Notes: generated by a model not told the origin, from the sequence alone. Shown: positions 1 through 11,530, counted from the stretch's first letter. The stretch is DNA of 64,000 nt from Phaffia rhodozyma (GCA_014706385.1 JACGZH010000004.1:806001-870000), one strand, 5' to 3'. Program-made: numbers and translations.

Positions 1-844
1 CTCTACGTTTGATAAAAACCGTAGGGTTCATTGAAAGCAACCAGCCCCACATAAACAACCAACCACCCAAGACGGTATCGCGACGCAGGGTCCAGAATAA
101 GAAAGTAGAAAGTAGAAGATTATCAGAAGACGGACGAGCCGAGAGATCGGGAGCAAACTGTCCTGGCTGATCAGAACGAATGAACAAAGAGAACAGCGAG
201 AAGACATACCGGCAGGAGCCTCCTTTCCGGGGTGAACAGAAGAGAACAAGGTCTGAGCGTAGTCAACCATGTTGGTCTTCTTGACGAGCTCGTACTGAGC
301 GGCGTAGAGAGAAGCGGCCGGGAAAAGCGGACTGAATAGTCATTTCGACATTGATTTCAAGGCAAGAGGTCGAGATTGATGAGTATGTAGATAAGAGAGC
401 CGACGACGACAGACACGTATGTTTCAGATGAAATGACGCAGAAGAAGCGAGGACATCAGAAGGAAAAGAAAGAATGAGGAAAGAAAAAGAAAAAGAAAAA
501 AGACCAGTAAGTTTCTTCTGTCATACTGTGTCGACCCTCATCTCTCAGACAGACGACACCACAAAACAGAAACACGTACGGCTCCAAACCACTGAGGTGA
601 TCCAAGAGAGGAATGGCCAAGTGCCGGTCCAGGAAGGGGACCATTCGCTATCGATGAGAAAAGGCAAGAAAGAGAACACCAGACAGAAGAAACCAAGCAA
701 GAACGCGTAAGTCAGGAACACATTCTGTAAATCCGATACGAGTGCTGAAGGAAAGCCCAAAACGAGAAACAAAAAAAGCAAGAAAAAGACGGGTCTTCTC
801 TCTCTACAGCACACACATACCTGGGTGAGATCGTACTGAGCCAT
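1..844 (-). CDS. INT6: Translation initiation factor eIF3 subunit E (INT6), 5' part only
   Basis: Role (family knowledge): eIF3e is a PCI-domain subunit of eIF3 and bridges mRNA recruitment to the 43S ribosome. Seen: the frame starts at the ATG at 844-842 with MAQYDLTQ. After an intron (about 820-653) it continues as RMVPFLDRHLAIPLLDHL, and after a second intron as YAAQYELVKKTNMVDYAQTL (about 334-212). These match the conserved eIF3e N-terminus, which has the pattern YDLT...FLDRHL..PLL, then KTNMVDY. The next donor is near 211 and the gene runs off the left edge, so the PCI domain lies outside the window. The gene is head-to-head with the cullin gene across about 450 bp. Exon boundaries are by eye. 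Confidence 0.87.
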
Positions 845-1291
845 GATGGAGAACGAGGACGGAAGGAGAGAGGAGACGAGAGAAGGAGAGATGTGTGGAC
901 TCGATTCTGTTCTAGAGAAGGAAAAAGGAGGAAAACGAAAAAGAGACGAGGCCCAAGCGCACGAATTTTTCGATGAGCCCTGGTTACGGGTTGTCTTATG
1001 TAAGCGCTATCGGTTACATACTTTCAGGCTGGACACTACAGAATATGTCCAAATTGACTAGATCAAGTTTCTAATAGTTGGATTTCCTGCTGTAACCACT
1101 CCCACTCACCTCCACTCCGACGTGGTTACGATCCGTTCCACCCACGCGCCCGTCCATCTTCGCCTTCGTCTGCTCCCCTACAGTTAAACGACCACACCTA
1201 AGCGAAGCCCTACTACCATCAGAATCTACACTCTCGTCCTCATCCCATACACATACCCACACAAATACACATAGCAACTTGCTCAGTTATC
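845..1291. promoter_or_regulatory. Shared divergent promoter of eIF3e and cullin-1
   Basis: A 447-bp gap separates two start codons that point away from each other. It holds four copies of GGTTAC or its complement, at 982-987, 1012-1017, 1092-1097 (GTAACC) and 1124-1129. The same hexamer recurs in other promoters of the window. No clear TATA box is seen. The promoter function is inferred from gene orientation. Confidence 0.5.
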
Positions 1292-4200
1292 ATGGCTCAA
1301 GCAACTCCTGATCCTGTTGCTCCTTCGTTCGTTCAGCTTGTTCTTGCTCATCTTTTTCTTCATAATCAAAGGATAAGATCTCTCGCTGTTCCTGTTACTC
1401 GTATGGCTCCTAGTCTTCAGGATCGAGATCAAAGCGCTCATCGTCCAACCGTTTTTTCTTCTTTACCTTGATCAAATCGACAAATCACGATGTGAATGAT
1501 CACTTATATATACAGGCCCACATCTGATCTCGAAACGAGCTGGGGTTACCTCGAGGTCGGAGTGGAGAGAGCTATGATACAGTTCGTACTCCTACCTTTT
1601 CCTACAGTCAACTCTACCCTACTCGTCATCTTTCATTAAAACTGCTTTTGTCGTTCATCTTTCCATTCCATCTAGCCTAGAGGAAGGTATGTCTCCCTCG
1701 TACTACATGGCGCTTTACACTGTTGTGTACAATTACTGTACCAACTCGGCCAGGGCAAGCTCATCAAATAATACTCGAAGTACGTTTCTTACGTCTTCTC
1801 TATCGTCTATGTTGTCAAGTTTCGTGAACCGTTTGATCCTTTATCCGGATTCAATATATGAAAATTCGTTCAATTCTTTCCTTGCATCATCCACTGACTG
1901 CATATCATGACTTTCCTTCTCCGATCTATACATTTTGATATCAGCTGGTGCACAACTGCAGGGCGCAGAGCTCTACAAATGTCTGTCGAAGTATCTTGCT
2001 GATCACCTCAAGACCCTTGAGACTGTACGTTTGCCACCCACGGGTCACTTTCGTTTCTGTCACTTCAACACATTAAGACTCACTTTCTTGGTGGTACACA
2101 CATACGTATTTACCTTTAGGCCTCGGAACCACTTCAAGACTTGGCACTGCTACAGTATTATGCTAGCGAATGGACTAGATATACGTTCGGAGCCAAATTC
2201 ATCGATAGACTATTCTTCTACCTAAATCGACACTGGGTCAAGAGAGAGAGAGATGAAGGCAAGAAGGGTGTCTATGACGTTTACACCGTACGGTCTTTCC
2301 TTTTCCAAGCAATGCCTTCCTCCAAATTCGTTGAGTTGACCTACGATCAACCTTGCTTTCTTATCTCACACGATCAGATGGCCTTGGTCCAGTGGAAGAA
2401 CCACTTCTTTCAACCGGTTCAAAGTAAAAACAGAAAACTTGCCGGCGCACTCTACAGACAGGTCGGAAAGCAAAGGCAAGGAGAAGAGATTGACACGTCG
2501 CTCATCAAGAAGGTTGTCAACAGCTTCGGTTAGTGCTTACGACCCATCTTGGACGAGCGATGAAGATAGAAATCTGAAAGGCCTATGTGTGTCTCTTATA
2601 TCAATAGTCTCTCTCGGTATCGATCTGAACGACAAGAATCGATCGAACCTGGATGTTTACCGGGAGCACTTTGAGAAGCCGTTCATAGAATCAACCAGGG
2701 CATTCTACAGGGCGGAAAGTGAGGCTTTCGTAGGTGCGCACAGTGTGAGCGATTACTTAAAAAAGGCAGAGGAGAGGTTGGCGGAGGAGGAAGAACGGGT
2801 CGAGCGACTGCTTCACGGGGACACCAGAAAAATTGTTCGTTCTGTTCTGTTCTCTTCATTTTCGAAGGTGTCGAAAGTATCGGGGGCTTTCAACTTGAAG
2901 TGTTTTCTTACTCAATACCTTACTGGGTCTCGTAGATCATCAACACATGTGAAGACGTACTCATCCGCACACATGCTGAGCTGATGCAAGAAGAATTCCA
3001 AAACCTGCTCGATTACGATAAGACGGATGGTATGGTTCTTTCTTTCTTTCTTCAACTCTATCTCGTTGTGTAGAAGCTAAACGCACTCATTGTTTCTGAC
3101 ATGTTACATATCTGCACCGGGTTTGACGGACGAACACAAAAATCAAAAGATCTTACACGTATGTACTCGCTCTTGGCTAGAATCCCCCAGGGTTTGGAGC
3201 CGCTTCGAAAAAGATTTGAAGAACATGTCAAGAAGTCTGGTCTTACCGCGATCGAGAAGTTGTCGTCTGCCAAGCCTGATGGAACAATCACACCAAAAGA
3301 AGGAGATGATGCTAATGGAGATAACGGAGCTGCTCCAGTCAAGAACGGAGAAATCGTGCGTCGCCCCCTTACTTCTCCGTTCTCTTCTTTCTCTTTTATC
3401 TTACTCATCAACTGTTCGTCATTTCTTGACGTTTTGTGGAGCAGGCTCCCAAGGCTTACATTGAGGCTCTCCTTGATGTCCGTAAAAAAAGCGAGGAGAT
3501 TGTCAATACATGCTTCAGAGGTGAAGCCGGCTTTGTAGCTTCTCTTGATAAGGTAACGTTCCCTCTCATCACCCGTGCTATATATTTATTGCACTCGGCA
3601 AGAATTCTTGAAACGCAATCATTGCTCTTAAACGCGCGAGTGTGCGTATGTACTTTGTCCCGTTTGTAAAACAGGCTTGCAAGGATTTCGTCAACACCAA
3701 CTCTGCTACCAAAGACTCGGCCGGAAATCAGAGCGCAAACAAGTCTCCCGAGCTGCTTGCCAGACATACTGATGCTCTGTTGAAGAAGACCAATCGATCA
3801 GCCGAAACGGCTGAATTAGAGGAAGGTCTAAACCAAGTCGTGCGTTGACATATGCTTTTGTGTACCCATATGAATTTACAGTGGCGATCGAAAAGATCGT
3901 TTATATGTGTTTCTCTCTTCTTTTTATTGATGCCTGGCTCTCCGTGCATTTAGATGATCATCTTCAAATACATCGAAGACAAGGATGTGTTCCAGAAGTT
4001 CTATTGGAAGATGCTTTCCAAGCGATTGATCAACGCGATCTCTATCTCGGATGAGGCAGAGGCCAGTATGATCACGAAGCTAAAGGAAGCTGCTGGGTTC
4101 GAGTACACCACAAAGCTGCAGAGGATGTTTACTGGTATGATCTACTCTTCTCATTTCTGCCTATCCTTCTCCTCTCTATTCAAGAAACATACTGTCTTTG

Positions 4201-5775
4201 AGCAAACTGAGATTCGGGCTGACTCCTTGATCCTGCTCATCTGTTCGGTCTTTGCTGTGCGGCGCATAAAGATATGCATGTTAGCAAAGAATTGAGCGAG
4301 AACTTCAAGGAAAAGATGAAGCAGACTCACGATGCTAAGGAATTGGATGGTCAGTCATCATTTACATTTCTTAAATTCATAATCTAAGAAGTGCGCGCCT
4401 CATAAATATTATCTTTTGATAAATTGAACACAACATATCTAGTCGACTTTTCGGTCAATGTGCTTGGTCAAGGTTTCTGGCCATTAGAACCAAAGACGAC
4501 TGAGTTGACGATTCCTGTAGATGTCTCTAAGCATTATGACTGGTTTGTACGGTTCTACCAGTCCCAGCATTCGTAAGTTTCATCCAAATATTGCTTGTTC
4601 TCAGAGGCCTGATTGTCTGTGACTTGATCAAGGTTCGTGAAAGAAAAAGGCAATGTTGATTGTGTTGAATACTTCGTTTCACAGCGGTCGAAAGCTCACT
4701 TGGCTCTGGCACGTATCCAAGACGGAACTTCGAACACGCTACCTTGGTCAATCATACATCTTCATGACTTCAATGTACCAGATGGCTATCCTTGTTCAGT
4801 TCAACTCAGCCGATGCCTTCACCTACAAAGAACTTGCCACAGCTACCTCACTGAACGAGGGAACACTGAAGGGTGTATTGGGCTCGCTGGTCAAAGCAAA
4901 GGTTTTGAACTTGATACTGGAAGATGATGAGGAGAGTTATGAACTCAACTACAGTACGTTCGGTTGTTACTTTTATTTTCGACTTCGTTCTTTTCTCCTC
5001 AGCTTCAAAGACTGACCCGGTTGAATTCAACCATGCGGGCTTGGGCTGAATTAGACTTCAAGTCGAAGAAGATCAGAGTGCAGCTCAACCAGCCGATCAA
5101 GGCAGAGCAAAAGGCGGAGTCCGCTCAGCTGATGAAGGATGTGGATGAGGATAGAAAGTATTTGATCCAAGCGACTATTGTTCGAATTATGTGCGTTTTC
5201 TTTCCTGAGGTTCTCTTTGAGACATTTTTTCTCTTTGTTTACAAGATGTTTCGTCTCACGGGATGTTCATCTGCTTACAGGAAATCGAGAAAGACGATGA
5301 AACACAACGTACGTTCCTCTGGTTTCCTTTCTGACATCTTTCAGCCTTTCTGTTGCTTTTATTACAGTCAAAATAACGCTTTATCTGTATGGTTCCTGTA
5401 GACATTGGTGAATGAGGTGACACAGCAGGTCTCAACTCGGTTCCAGCCTAACGTTGTGATGATCAAAAAGGTGCGCCCTTTCCTATTCTTTCCCTCGCTG
5501 GAAACGGTGTAGAATAAATAGTTTAGGCTGGTCTCTGGTCTGAGTTCTGAATTATGGTTTTGGTTCATCGTTTTTCTCTGAACATCTTAGCAAATCGAGG
5601 GTCTTGTGGAGAAAGAGTACCTAGAACGTCAGGAGGGTCAGCGAGATACTTATAATTACGTTCGTCTTGCTTTTTCCTTCATTCATTACCCCCTTTCTAC
5701 TCCTTGTTAGGGCTTGCTGGACTGACGTGATATGTGTTGCTGGATACCCCCTTTTGTGTCATCCAGCTTGCCTAG
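1292..5775 (+). CDS. CUL1: Cullin-1 (Cdc53), scaffold of SCF ubiquitin ligases
   Basis: Role (family knowledge): cullin-1 is the backbone of SCF E3 ligases; its N-terminus binds Skp1/F-box proteins and its C-terminus binds Rbx1 and carries NEDD8. Seen: about 17 short exons. Exon 1 (1292-1326) uses a GTTCGT donor and joins at 1516 to give [12 protein letters not shown] followed by PTSDLETSW. Exon 3 (1676-1779) reads [21 protein letters not shown], the classical cullin helix. Further matches are [23 protein letters not shown], a [21 protein letters not shown] block, and [10 protein letters not shown] (the last formed across a splice). The neddylation region reads IVRIMKSRK, so the acceptor Lys is present. 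The final intron (5660-5766) ends at CAG and leaves a 9-nt exon encoding Leu-Ala-stop, giving the canonical ending YNYLA. In-frame stops elsewhere are intronic. Confidence 0.93.
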
Positions 5776-6394
5776 CCAGTTTGTCCGTTCTGCTCTCCTT
5801 TCGCCCTCGCTATCTCCATTACATCCTGCTTTCCTTTCTCTACAGAAAGAGACGACGTCTGTTGTCTTTGGTCTCCTCTTCCTCTTCACTCCCTCTTCAT
5901 TTGACTTTTCCCTTGTCATTTAGAATCACATGTGGGCTTTTGACCACATCGCCATTTGATTCGTTATCAACCCTCCTTGTTTTCCACACTCTTCTTACCC
6001 TCCACCCGTTCATCACTCCGCAACCCATTTGTTACATGTCATGGTCCATGATCTCTTCTTATTCCTCTCTCGATCTCCTGTACTCAAGGGCGCCTGGGGG
6101 GTCTCTACTTATTCTATCTGGTTACGTTTTCCTCTTTCTCAAACGACCCAGTCGTATTCAGTGAGGAAGAATTTGTACGATAAGATGGTCTCCCGATTTT
6201 AGAACGATTCCTGCAAACAGAGAAGACAGAACCATAAGAATTCTGAGGAGAGCAGGAAATTCAAAAGAAGAGAAACTGTAGAAAGTTCGGGAAAAAGTAT
6301 TTGACTAGATCGGACCTTGAATAATGCTAATCCTATTGGGGCTGAGCGAAGATGCGTTTGCCCAAATGGAAGTTCTCTAAATTTAGTCTGGAAA
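5776..6394. promoter_or_regulatory. Pyrimidine-rich gap: cullin 3' region and FKBP12 promoter
   Basis: About 620 bp with no supported gene. The first 400 bp are strongly C/T-rich on the plus strand, which opens a long but compositionally biased reading frame that I do not accept. One GGTTAC hexamer lies at 6120-6125, about 270 bp before the FKBP12 start. Confidence 0.4.
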
Positions 6395-7445
6395 ATGCTT
6401 CGAACTACCATCACCAAAGCCTTTCAAAAACCCATCCTTCCTTCTACCCGATTCTTCTCTGTCTCTAGAACCAATATGGGAGTTACTGTTGAGACGTAAG
6501 TTTATAGCTTGCCCCATCCCAGATGTTGTGTTGGCTAGGAGAGATTTTGGTTTTCAACCTCTTTTTTTCCTCTCCGTTTTAATCTATCTCCATCTCATCT
6601 GTCTGGGGACCTGATTCTTCTTTTCTTTCCTTTCCCATCTACGCTATCTTCTTGACATCTCTACAGCATTTCCGCCGGAGACGGCAAGACCTTCCCCAAG
6701 GCTGGAGACACCGTTCACATGCACTGTACGACTGTTGCATCATTTTCTGCGTTCTTTCTGTGTTCATCTTTCCTAATCGTACACGTTTGTGCCTTCTCTC
6801 TTCCATCTCTTGTGCCTCTCCTGTAGACGTTGGAACTCTCCAAAACGGAAACAAGTTCGAGTGAGCGATGTTTCCCTGCAAAGAGATCTGTTTGTTTCTC
6901 GCCTGGATGCTGATAGTTTCCTTGCTCGCCCTGTAGCTCTTCCCGAGACCGAGGACAGCCCTTCGTCACCCCCATCGTTCGTCCTTGCTTCATTTTTGGA
7001 TACTTAGAAACGAATTTTGATCTGTGTACTGATTACTGAATATCGAATACAATCTCAAATCCAACAGGGTGTCGGCCGAGTCATCCCCGGTTGGGACGAG
7101 GGAGTTCCTCAGCTCTCCCTTGGACAGAAGGCCAAGCTCAGTCAGTCAATCATTCCGTCTCTTTGTGTCTTCTCGTTCGAAAGAAGGGATCCTCATCATA
7201 TCTTCATTTTCTCTTGGCGCTTTCGTTTTCCACAGTCTGCACCCCTGACTACGCTTACGGTGCCCGAGGATTCCCCCCTGTCATCCCCCCCAACTCTACC
7301 CTGTTCGTTTCTTTCTTTCTTGTGATCCATGAACTCTCTGATGTTATGTCAAGTGTGATTTCTGTGACTAATCCGACTCCTACTCACCGTCATTAATCCT
7401 CTCAACTCTAGCATCTTCGAGGTTGAGCTCCTCAAGATCAACTAA
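6395..7445 (+). CDS. FRR1: FKBP12-type peptidyl-prolyl isomerase with upstream in-frame extension
   Basis: Role (family knowledge): FKBP12 is a proline isomerase and the receptor for FK506 and rapamycin. Seen: seven exons (first donor at 6496; later exons begin near 6667, 6827, 6934, 7069, 7236, 7412) give a single FKBP domain. Recognisable blocks are [34 protein letters not shown], then [13 protein letters not shown] and [16 protein letters not shown], with ending EVELLKIN. The drug-pocket Tyr, Asp, Phe, Trp and second Tyr are present. The canonical FKBP12 start MGVTVE lies at 6476, but the same frame is open upstream to an ATG at 6395. That adds 27 residues rich in Arg/Lys/Ser/Thr with no acidic residue, like a mitochondrial presequence. 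Codons are C-ending, suggesting high expression. The symbol FRR1 is borrowed from Cryptococcus; FPR1 is the yeast name. Confidence 0.93.
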
Positions 7446-8240
7446 GAACTTGGTTCTAGATGCTTTATGAATGTATTCAAACATTGTCGTTTCGTTCCCG
7501 TTTGGTGACTTTTATGTATCGAGGATGTATGAAATGAAATCGTCTATATCACTGTTCTCAGCTTCGTCACAACGGCAGAAGGAGATAGAAGATCAAATGA
7601 AGAGATGAAAACTATGAGTGGTCATTGGTTACATGTGCTGGTTACAAACTAAACCGTGCCGAATGGCCCCGCATCCATCCGTCCAATCCATCTCGTCGCG
7701 TTTCCATCTGTACCCAACACATACGGAGACACAGGCATAGACACATTCTTTCCGTCTGTATCCCGTTGGGTCTGTATCTCTCTGGGTCGTTTTTCTAGAC
7801 CGTTGGAGGTCGTGTACTTTCAGTCTCATCGTGGGTTCTTTTCTTGGCTCTCTTCGTTTTGACGCCGTGGGAAAACACTAACCGATCTTGACTGTTTAGC
7901 CATCTTTCTGATCACCTCTATACATCACTGGAATAGAAACCAATCTTTTCATCTCTTCATCTCTCTTTTTTCTAACTACTCTTCTTCTTCTTTTCCTTGT
8001 AAGCAAATCTGATTCACCTGTGAATCAAAATTTTGAAGATTGAGTTTGCTATACTAACAATCATCAATCGATGTGTTGTTGTCTTTGACAGCACTCTCTC
8101 TTGAACGCTCTTCTCGGTACTTCTCCCGGCAACCTTGATCTCTCGTTCACTACACTCGTTCGTACGATCTTTTACGCATACGTTTCTCAATAAACTGAGC
8201 CCATCATCTAACATCGATTAACGAGCAGGAGTTTACAGCA
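7446..8240. promoter_or_regulatory. Gap between FKBP12 and the PPR-like gene
   Basis: About 800 bp without a supported gene. It should hold the FKBP12 3' UTR and the promoter and 5' UTR of the next gene. Two GGTTAC hexamers lie close together at 7627-7632 and 7640-7645. C/T-rich tracts occur around 7930-8000. Confidence 0.35.
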
Positions 8241-11200
8241 ATGCACCATGCCTCTCGAGCTACCAAAGCCAGGATCTTTGCTTTAGCAGAGAATGTCAAT
8301 CCGGTCCTCCTTCCGTGCTTTGCTTCTTGGTCAAAGCCCTGTACAAGCTCTTCTCGTTCACCAAAATCCAAGCGATCCGTTAGTTGTACTGTCAATACAG
8401 AGGGATCATCAGTCAGTTTCGCTCTTCGTTTCAACAATACCCCCGACCCGACTTCCGCCATACCAAGAGCTCTCGGAACCCGACTTTCCTCGGCCATCGC
8501 TACCTACTTTGACGAGCCAGCGACCAACGTTTTCGACTTTGGTCCCTCCATATTGAATAAGCGCGAACCTTCGCCAAAACGTGACTACGATCGTACTCCA
8601 AGATACAATCCTTCTCTCTTCAAGGTCGAAGTTAACGGTCAGATGTGGGATCAACGATCAATCCTGCTCAGTTATCTCTCGGTCGATCGACCGACTCGAC
8701 AAGCTCATCTGAATGGACAGGACGACGGATGGAACTATCAATCAATTGTACCAGGAGCCGGTTCGTGGCTGCCAGAGGTCCTGACTCGACTTCAAATGGA
8801 TGGAGACCTTTTTGACACTCTGGTTGATGTTCTTCAAACCTCGACCGTACGGCAGGCACTTGGCTTGCTCAACCAACAGACGTCTCCGGCCTCAATGTCA
8901 ATGGACGGCCGTCCCCTTTGGTCACCCTGGCTCTTGAGGTCCGTCATCGACCGGACAGAGACAGCTACGGATGCGCATTTATCGATCGCAGCGGTCGCTC
9001 ATCATTTACCGTATCTTCCCAAGTCCCATCAAGCTGGGTTTCTCAAGTGGTGTGTGGGTGTGACGGTCAAGTATCGAATGGAGGCTGCCTTGCCTGCCTT
9101 GGTCAGAATCACTCTCGATGCATATCCACAGCTTGTCCTCACGTCCGCAGATCAGAAGGAACGATCTAAGCTCCACTGCAGTCTGATCCTTGCTATCGTC
9201 CCTGCACATTCGGATACACTCTCCAACGCTTCTAACGTTGTTCGTGAACAGCTCGCCTTAATTCTGAGCGACATGAATCAGAATGGTTTGATTTTGTCCT
9301 CGGAGGCGCTAGGATCGCTATACCAGCTAAAATACTTGATGTATCCTCCTATCCGAGAGGTTCTGTTTCGGTATTGGTCAACATACAGATCCTCTCGCAA
9401 ACTGCATCATGCCAAGATTTGGCTCCAGGCGGCGTGGAGAGAGAACGATCGAGCCGAAATGGAACGTTGGATGGAGTCCATCGACAAATTCTCGGCCACA
9501 AAGCAGAGCACTCTCCTTGATGGTTTGCAGTCAAAGGAAACGCTGCACTCTATCGAGCCTGTTTCTCCCTGCTCTGAAAAGTCTACAAAGTTCTTTGGAC
9601 CTGTCTCGGTCGCTTATCTCAAGACACTTCGGGAGAGCCCACAGCTTGCTCTGGAGTATCTTGAAGCTTTCGATATGCCTCCTTCCCCCCTCGAATCGCT
9701 AGCTACCCCGAGTGGCGATTCGGATTCCATCGATCGGGCAAGACACTTTACAAGTGATGCATGGACAAGTCTGGTCGAGATCATGGCTCACTCGAATTCT
9801 TCCCTGACTTCCCTACGACGAGCATTTGACGATCCTCGATCATCTATTCATGACCGAACATTGATAACTACGATCAACACTTCCTTGGATGTCGTCCGTC
9901 ATTCTTCTTCATCTCCATCGGCCGTGTTGGAGATTTGGTCAGAGTACATCTGCCGTCGGGGTGTAGTGCCTACATCAATGAGTTTGAACCTCTTCACGAG
10001 GGCGTGTGAGAAGAAAGGTGTGCTCGGACAGGCGTTGAGAGAGATCGACCGGTGGGCTGTCAAGAGAGGAGTACACGAGGTCCTGCCGGTAGCAAAGAAC
10101 ATTAGGGAAACACCATTCCATTTAGGGGACACTCAACCAGGAGAGTACTCGTATGCTCGATCTCAAGTGTTGGTGCAAGATTTGGCCTTCCAGCCAGGAT
10201 CCACCCGTTCTCCACCAGTCCTCCGAATCCAGTTGGACGGACTGCTCCTTCGTCGATTGATGGACTCCCTTAGCTTTTCTGCTCTTGGTTCATGTAAGAA
10301 TCTTGAGCTTCTCTTTCGTTTATGGGATGCGGCCCCTTCCCGATGGGGTGTCACCCAAACGGACGACATGCTTCGTTCCATCCTTCTTGCCGCGGCTCAT
10401 TCATTCTGGAAAGAAGACGGAACTGTGTTTCAACCGATGACCCCCGAACAAGATATCCAAACTGGATTAGGACTGACCGCTCGTTTCACAAGGGAGGACG
10501 GTCAGGTCGTGCAAGATGTTGATCAAGTCGATTGGGCCAAAGATCCGGTAGAGGCATTCTTGCTTCCTAGATCAAGTCAAGAACGTGCGCCTCATTTGAG
10601 AGCAAAAGAGTTGTTTGAAACTATACTGTTCTCAAACTGGCCGGGATTCAAGTCAGTGCCTCATCCTTGGGATGAGTGGCAAAGTCCAATCATTGAGGAT
10701 AGCGAAGAAAGTTGTTCGACTCACTCTAGATCGTCCGGCCAAGACGATTTGAACAATTCATCTGAATATCTCACCGATGAACCATTCATCCCCTTCTTCT
10801 TTTCATCCAATCCACCAATCTTATCCTCGGTCGAAAACATCACACGGTACCTCCCTGCACCGTCGATTTATTCACATCTGCACCCGACCGCTGCTTCTTT
10901 CAACGCATACTACTATCTGTTGGCCCGGCATGCGTTCTTCCCAGAGATTCCCCTCGTGTTTGCTTATATGAGGTATCTAAACATTCTACCGGAGAAACAA
11001 ACCATGGTGGACGCCCTCGCTCGTCTGTCTGCCTGGGCCGAGAAGGGCATGCGTCAACGAAGGACCCCGTTCGGGCTCGAAGACGTCAGTTACGCTACAG
11101 GAAAAGCAGAGCTTGAAAGACAGGTTACCTGGGCTTACAAAGATGACCGAAGTGGAACTAGACCGGATCGGGATCTTTGGGAGTGGTTGGTGAACTGGTT

Positions 11201-11354
11201 AGGAAAGGATCAAGTCCCGACAGATCAAGAAATCCAGCAGAGGTGGAGCGCAGTTCGAAAGTTCGGGGAGTTTTCGTTGGTTGATGGTGGATGGTGTAAT
11301 GAAGAGAGCTTGGAGTTCAAGGAAAGGGAACCGTTGCCACATCTGAAGGAATGA
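8241..11354 (+). CDS. Large intronless PPR-like protein, probably mitochondrial
   Basis: A single uninterrupted frame of 1037 codons, striking because almost every neighbour is cut by introns. The first 15 residues (MHHASRATKARIFAL) carry Arg/Lys/Ser and no acid, which fits a mitochondrial targeting peptide. The body looks helical and repeat-like. One stretch near residues 895-935 fits a pentatricopeptide (PPR) repeat: SFNAYYYLLARHAFFPEIPL followed by VFAYMRYLNILPEKQTM, the pattern of N...LL...G....A...F..M...I.P. A weaker candidate near residue 580 contains LNLFTRACEKKGVLGQAL. PPR proteins bind organellar RNA (family knowledge), so a role in mitochondrial RNA maturation or translation is inferred. 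I cannot name an orthologue. The start is the first ATG of the frame. It converges with NTR1, leaving 176 bp between stops. Confidence 0.75.
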   Translation: MHHASRATKARIFALAENVNPVLLPCFASWSKPCTSSSRSPKSKRSVSCTVNTEGSSVSFALRFNNTPDPTSAIPRALGTRLSSAIATYFDEPATNVFDFGPSILNKREPSPKRDYDRTPRYNPSLFKVEVNGQMWDQRSILLSYLSVDRPTRQAHLNGQDDGWNYQSIVPGAGSWLPEVLTRLQMDGDLFDTLVDVLQTSTVRQALGLLNQQTSPASMSMDGRPLWSPWLLRSVIDRTETATDAHLSIAAVAHHLPYLPKSHQAGFLKWCVGVTVKYRMEAALPALVRITLDAYPQLVLTSADQKERSKLHCSLILAIVPAHSDTLSNASNVVREQLALILSDMNQNGLILSSEALGSLYQLKYLMYPPIREVLFRYWSTYRSSRKLHHAKIWLQAAWRENDRAEMERWMESIDKFSATKQSTLLDGLQSKETLHSIEPVSPCSEKSTKFFGPVSVAYLKTLRESPQLALEYLEAFDMPPSPLESLATPSGDSDSIDRARHFTSDAWTSLVEIMAHSNSSLTSLRRAFDDPRSSIHDRTLITTINTSLDVVRHSSSSPSAVLEIWSEYICRRGVVPTSMSLNLFTRACEKKGVLGQALREIDRWAVKRGVHEVLPVAKNIRETPFHLGDTQPGEYSYARSQVLVQDLAFQPGSTRSPPVLRIQLDGLLLRRLMDSLSFSALGSCKNLELLFRLWDAAPSRWGVTQTDDMLRSILLAAAHSFWKEDGTVFQPMTPEQDIQTGLGLTARFTREDGQVVQDVDQVDWAKDPVEAFLLPRSSQERAPHLRAKELFETILFSNWPGFKSVPHPWDEWQSPIIEDSEESCSTHSRSSGQDDLNNSSEYLTDEPFIPFFFSSNPPILSSVENITRYLPAPSIYSHLHPTAASFNAYYYLLARHAFFPEIPLVFAYMRYLNILPEKQTMVDALARLSAWAEKGMRQRRTPFGLEDVSYATGKAELERQVTWAYKDDRSGTRPDRDLWEWLVNWLGKDQVPTDQEIQQRWSAVRKFGEFSLVDGGWCNEESLEFKEREPLPHLKE

Positions 11355-11530
11355 GCGACTGCCCCTACAATCATGTCTCATTTCCTTTCCTCTCTTTCTA
11401 TTCTTGTTTTCTTTCTCTTCCTTTTTTTGTCTTCCTTTAGTTGTATACCATATTGTCAAGTTGAAAACTCATAGATAGTTGTAATAAGTTTATATATTTG
11501 TATCAAACACATTCTATCGGGCTCGAAATA

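Noticed and set aside
1292..1471. Short frame at the cullin start as an upstream ORF with the real start at 1496
   Set aside because: A GTTCGT donor at 1327 and acceptor at 1515 join in phase and give a normal cullin N-terminus, so 1292 is the better start.
5667..6164. Long plus-strand reading frame (165 codons) after the cullin
   Set aside because: It overlaps the cullin's last intron and 3' region, is extremely Leu/Ser/Phe-rich because of C/T-rich DNA, and shows no domain.
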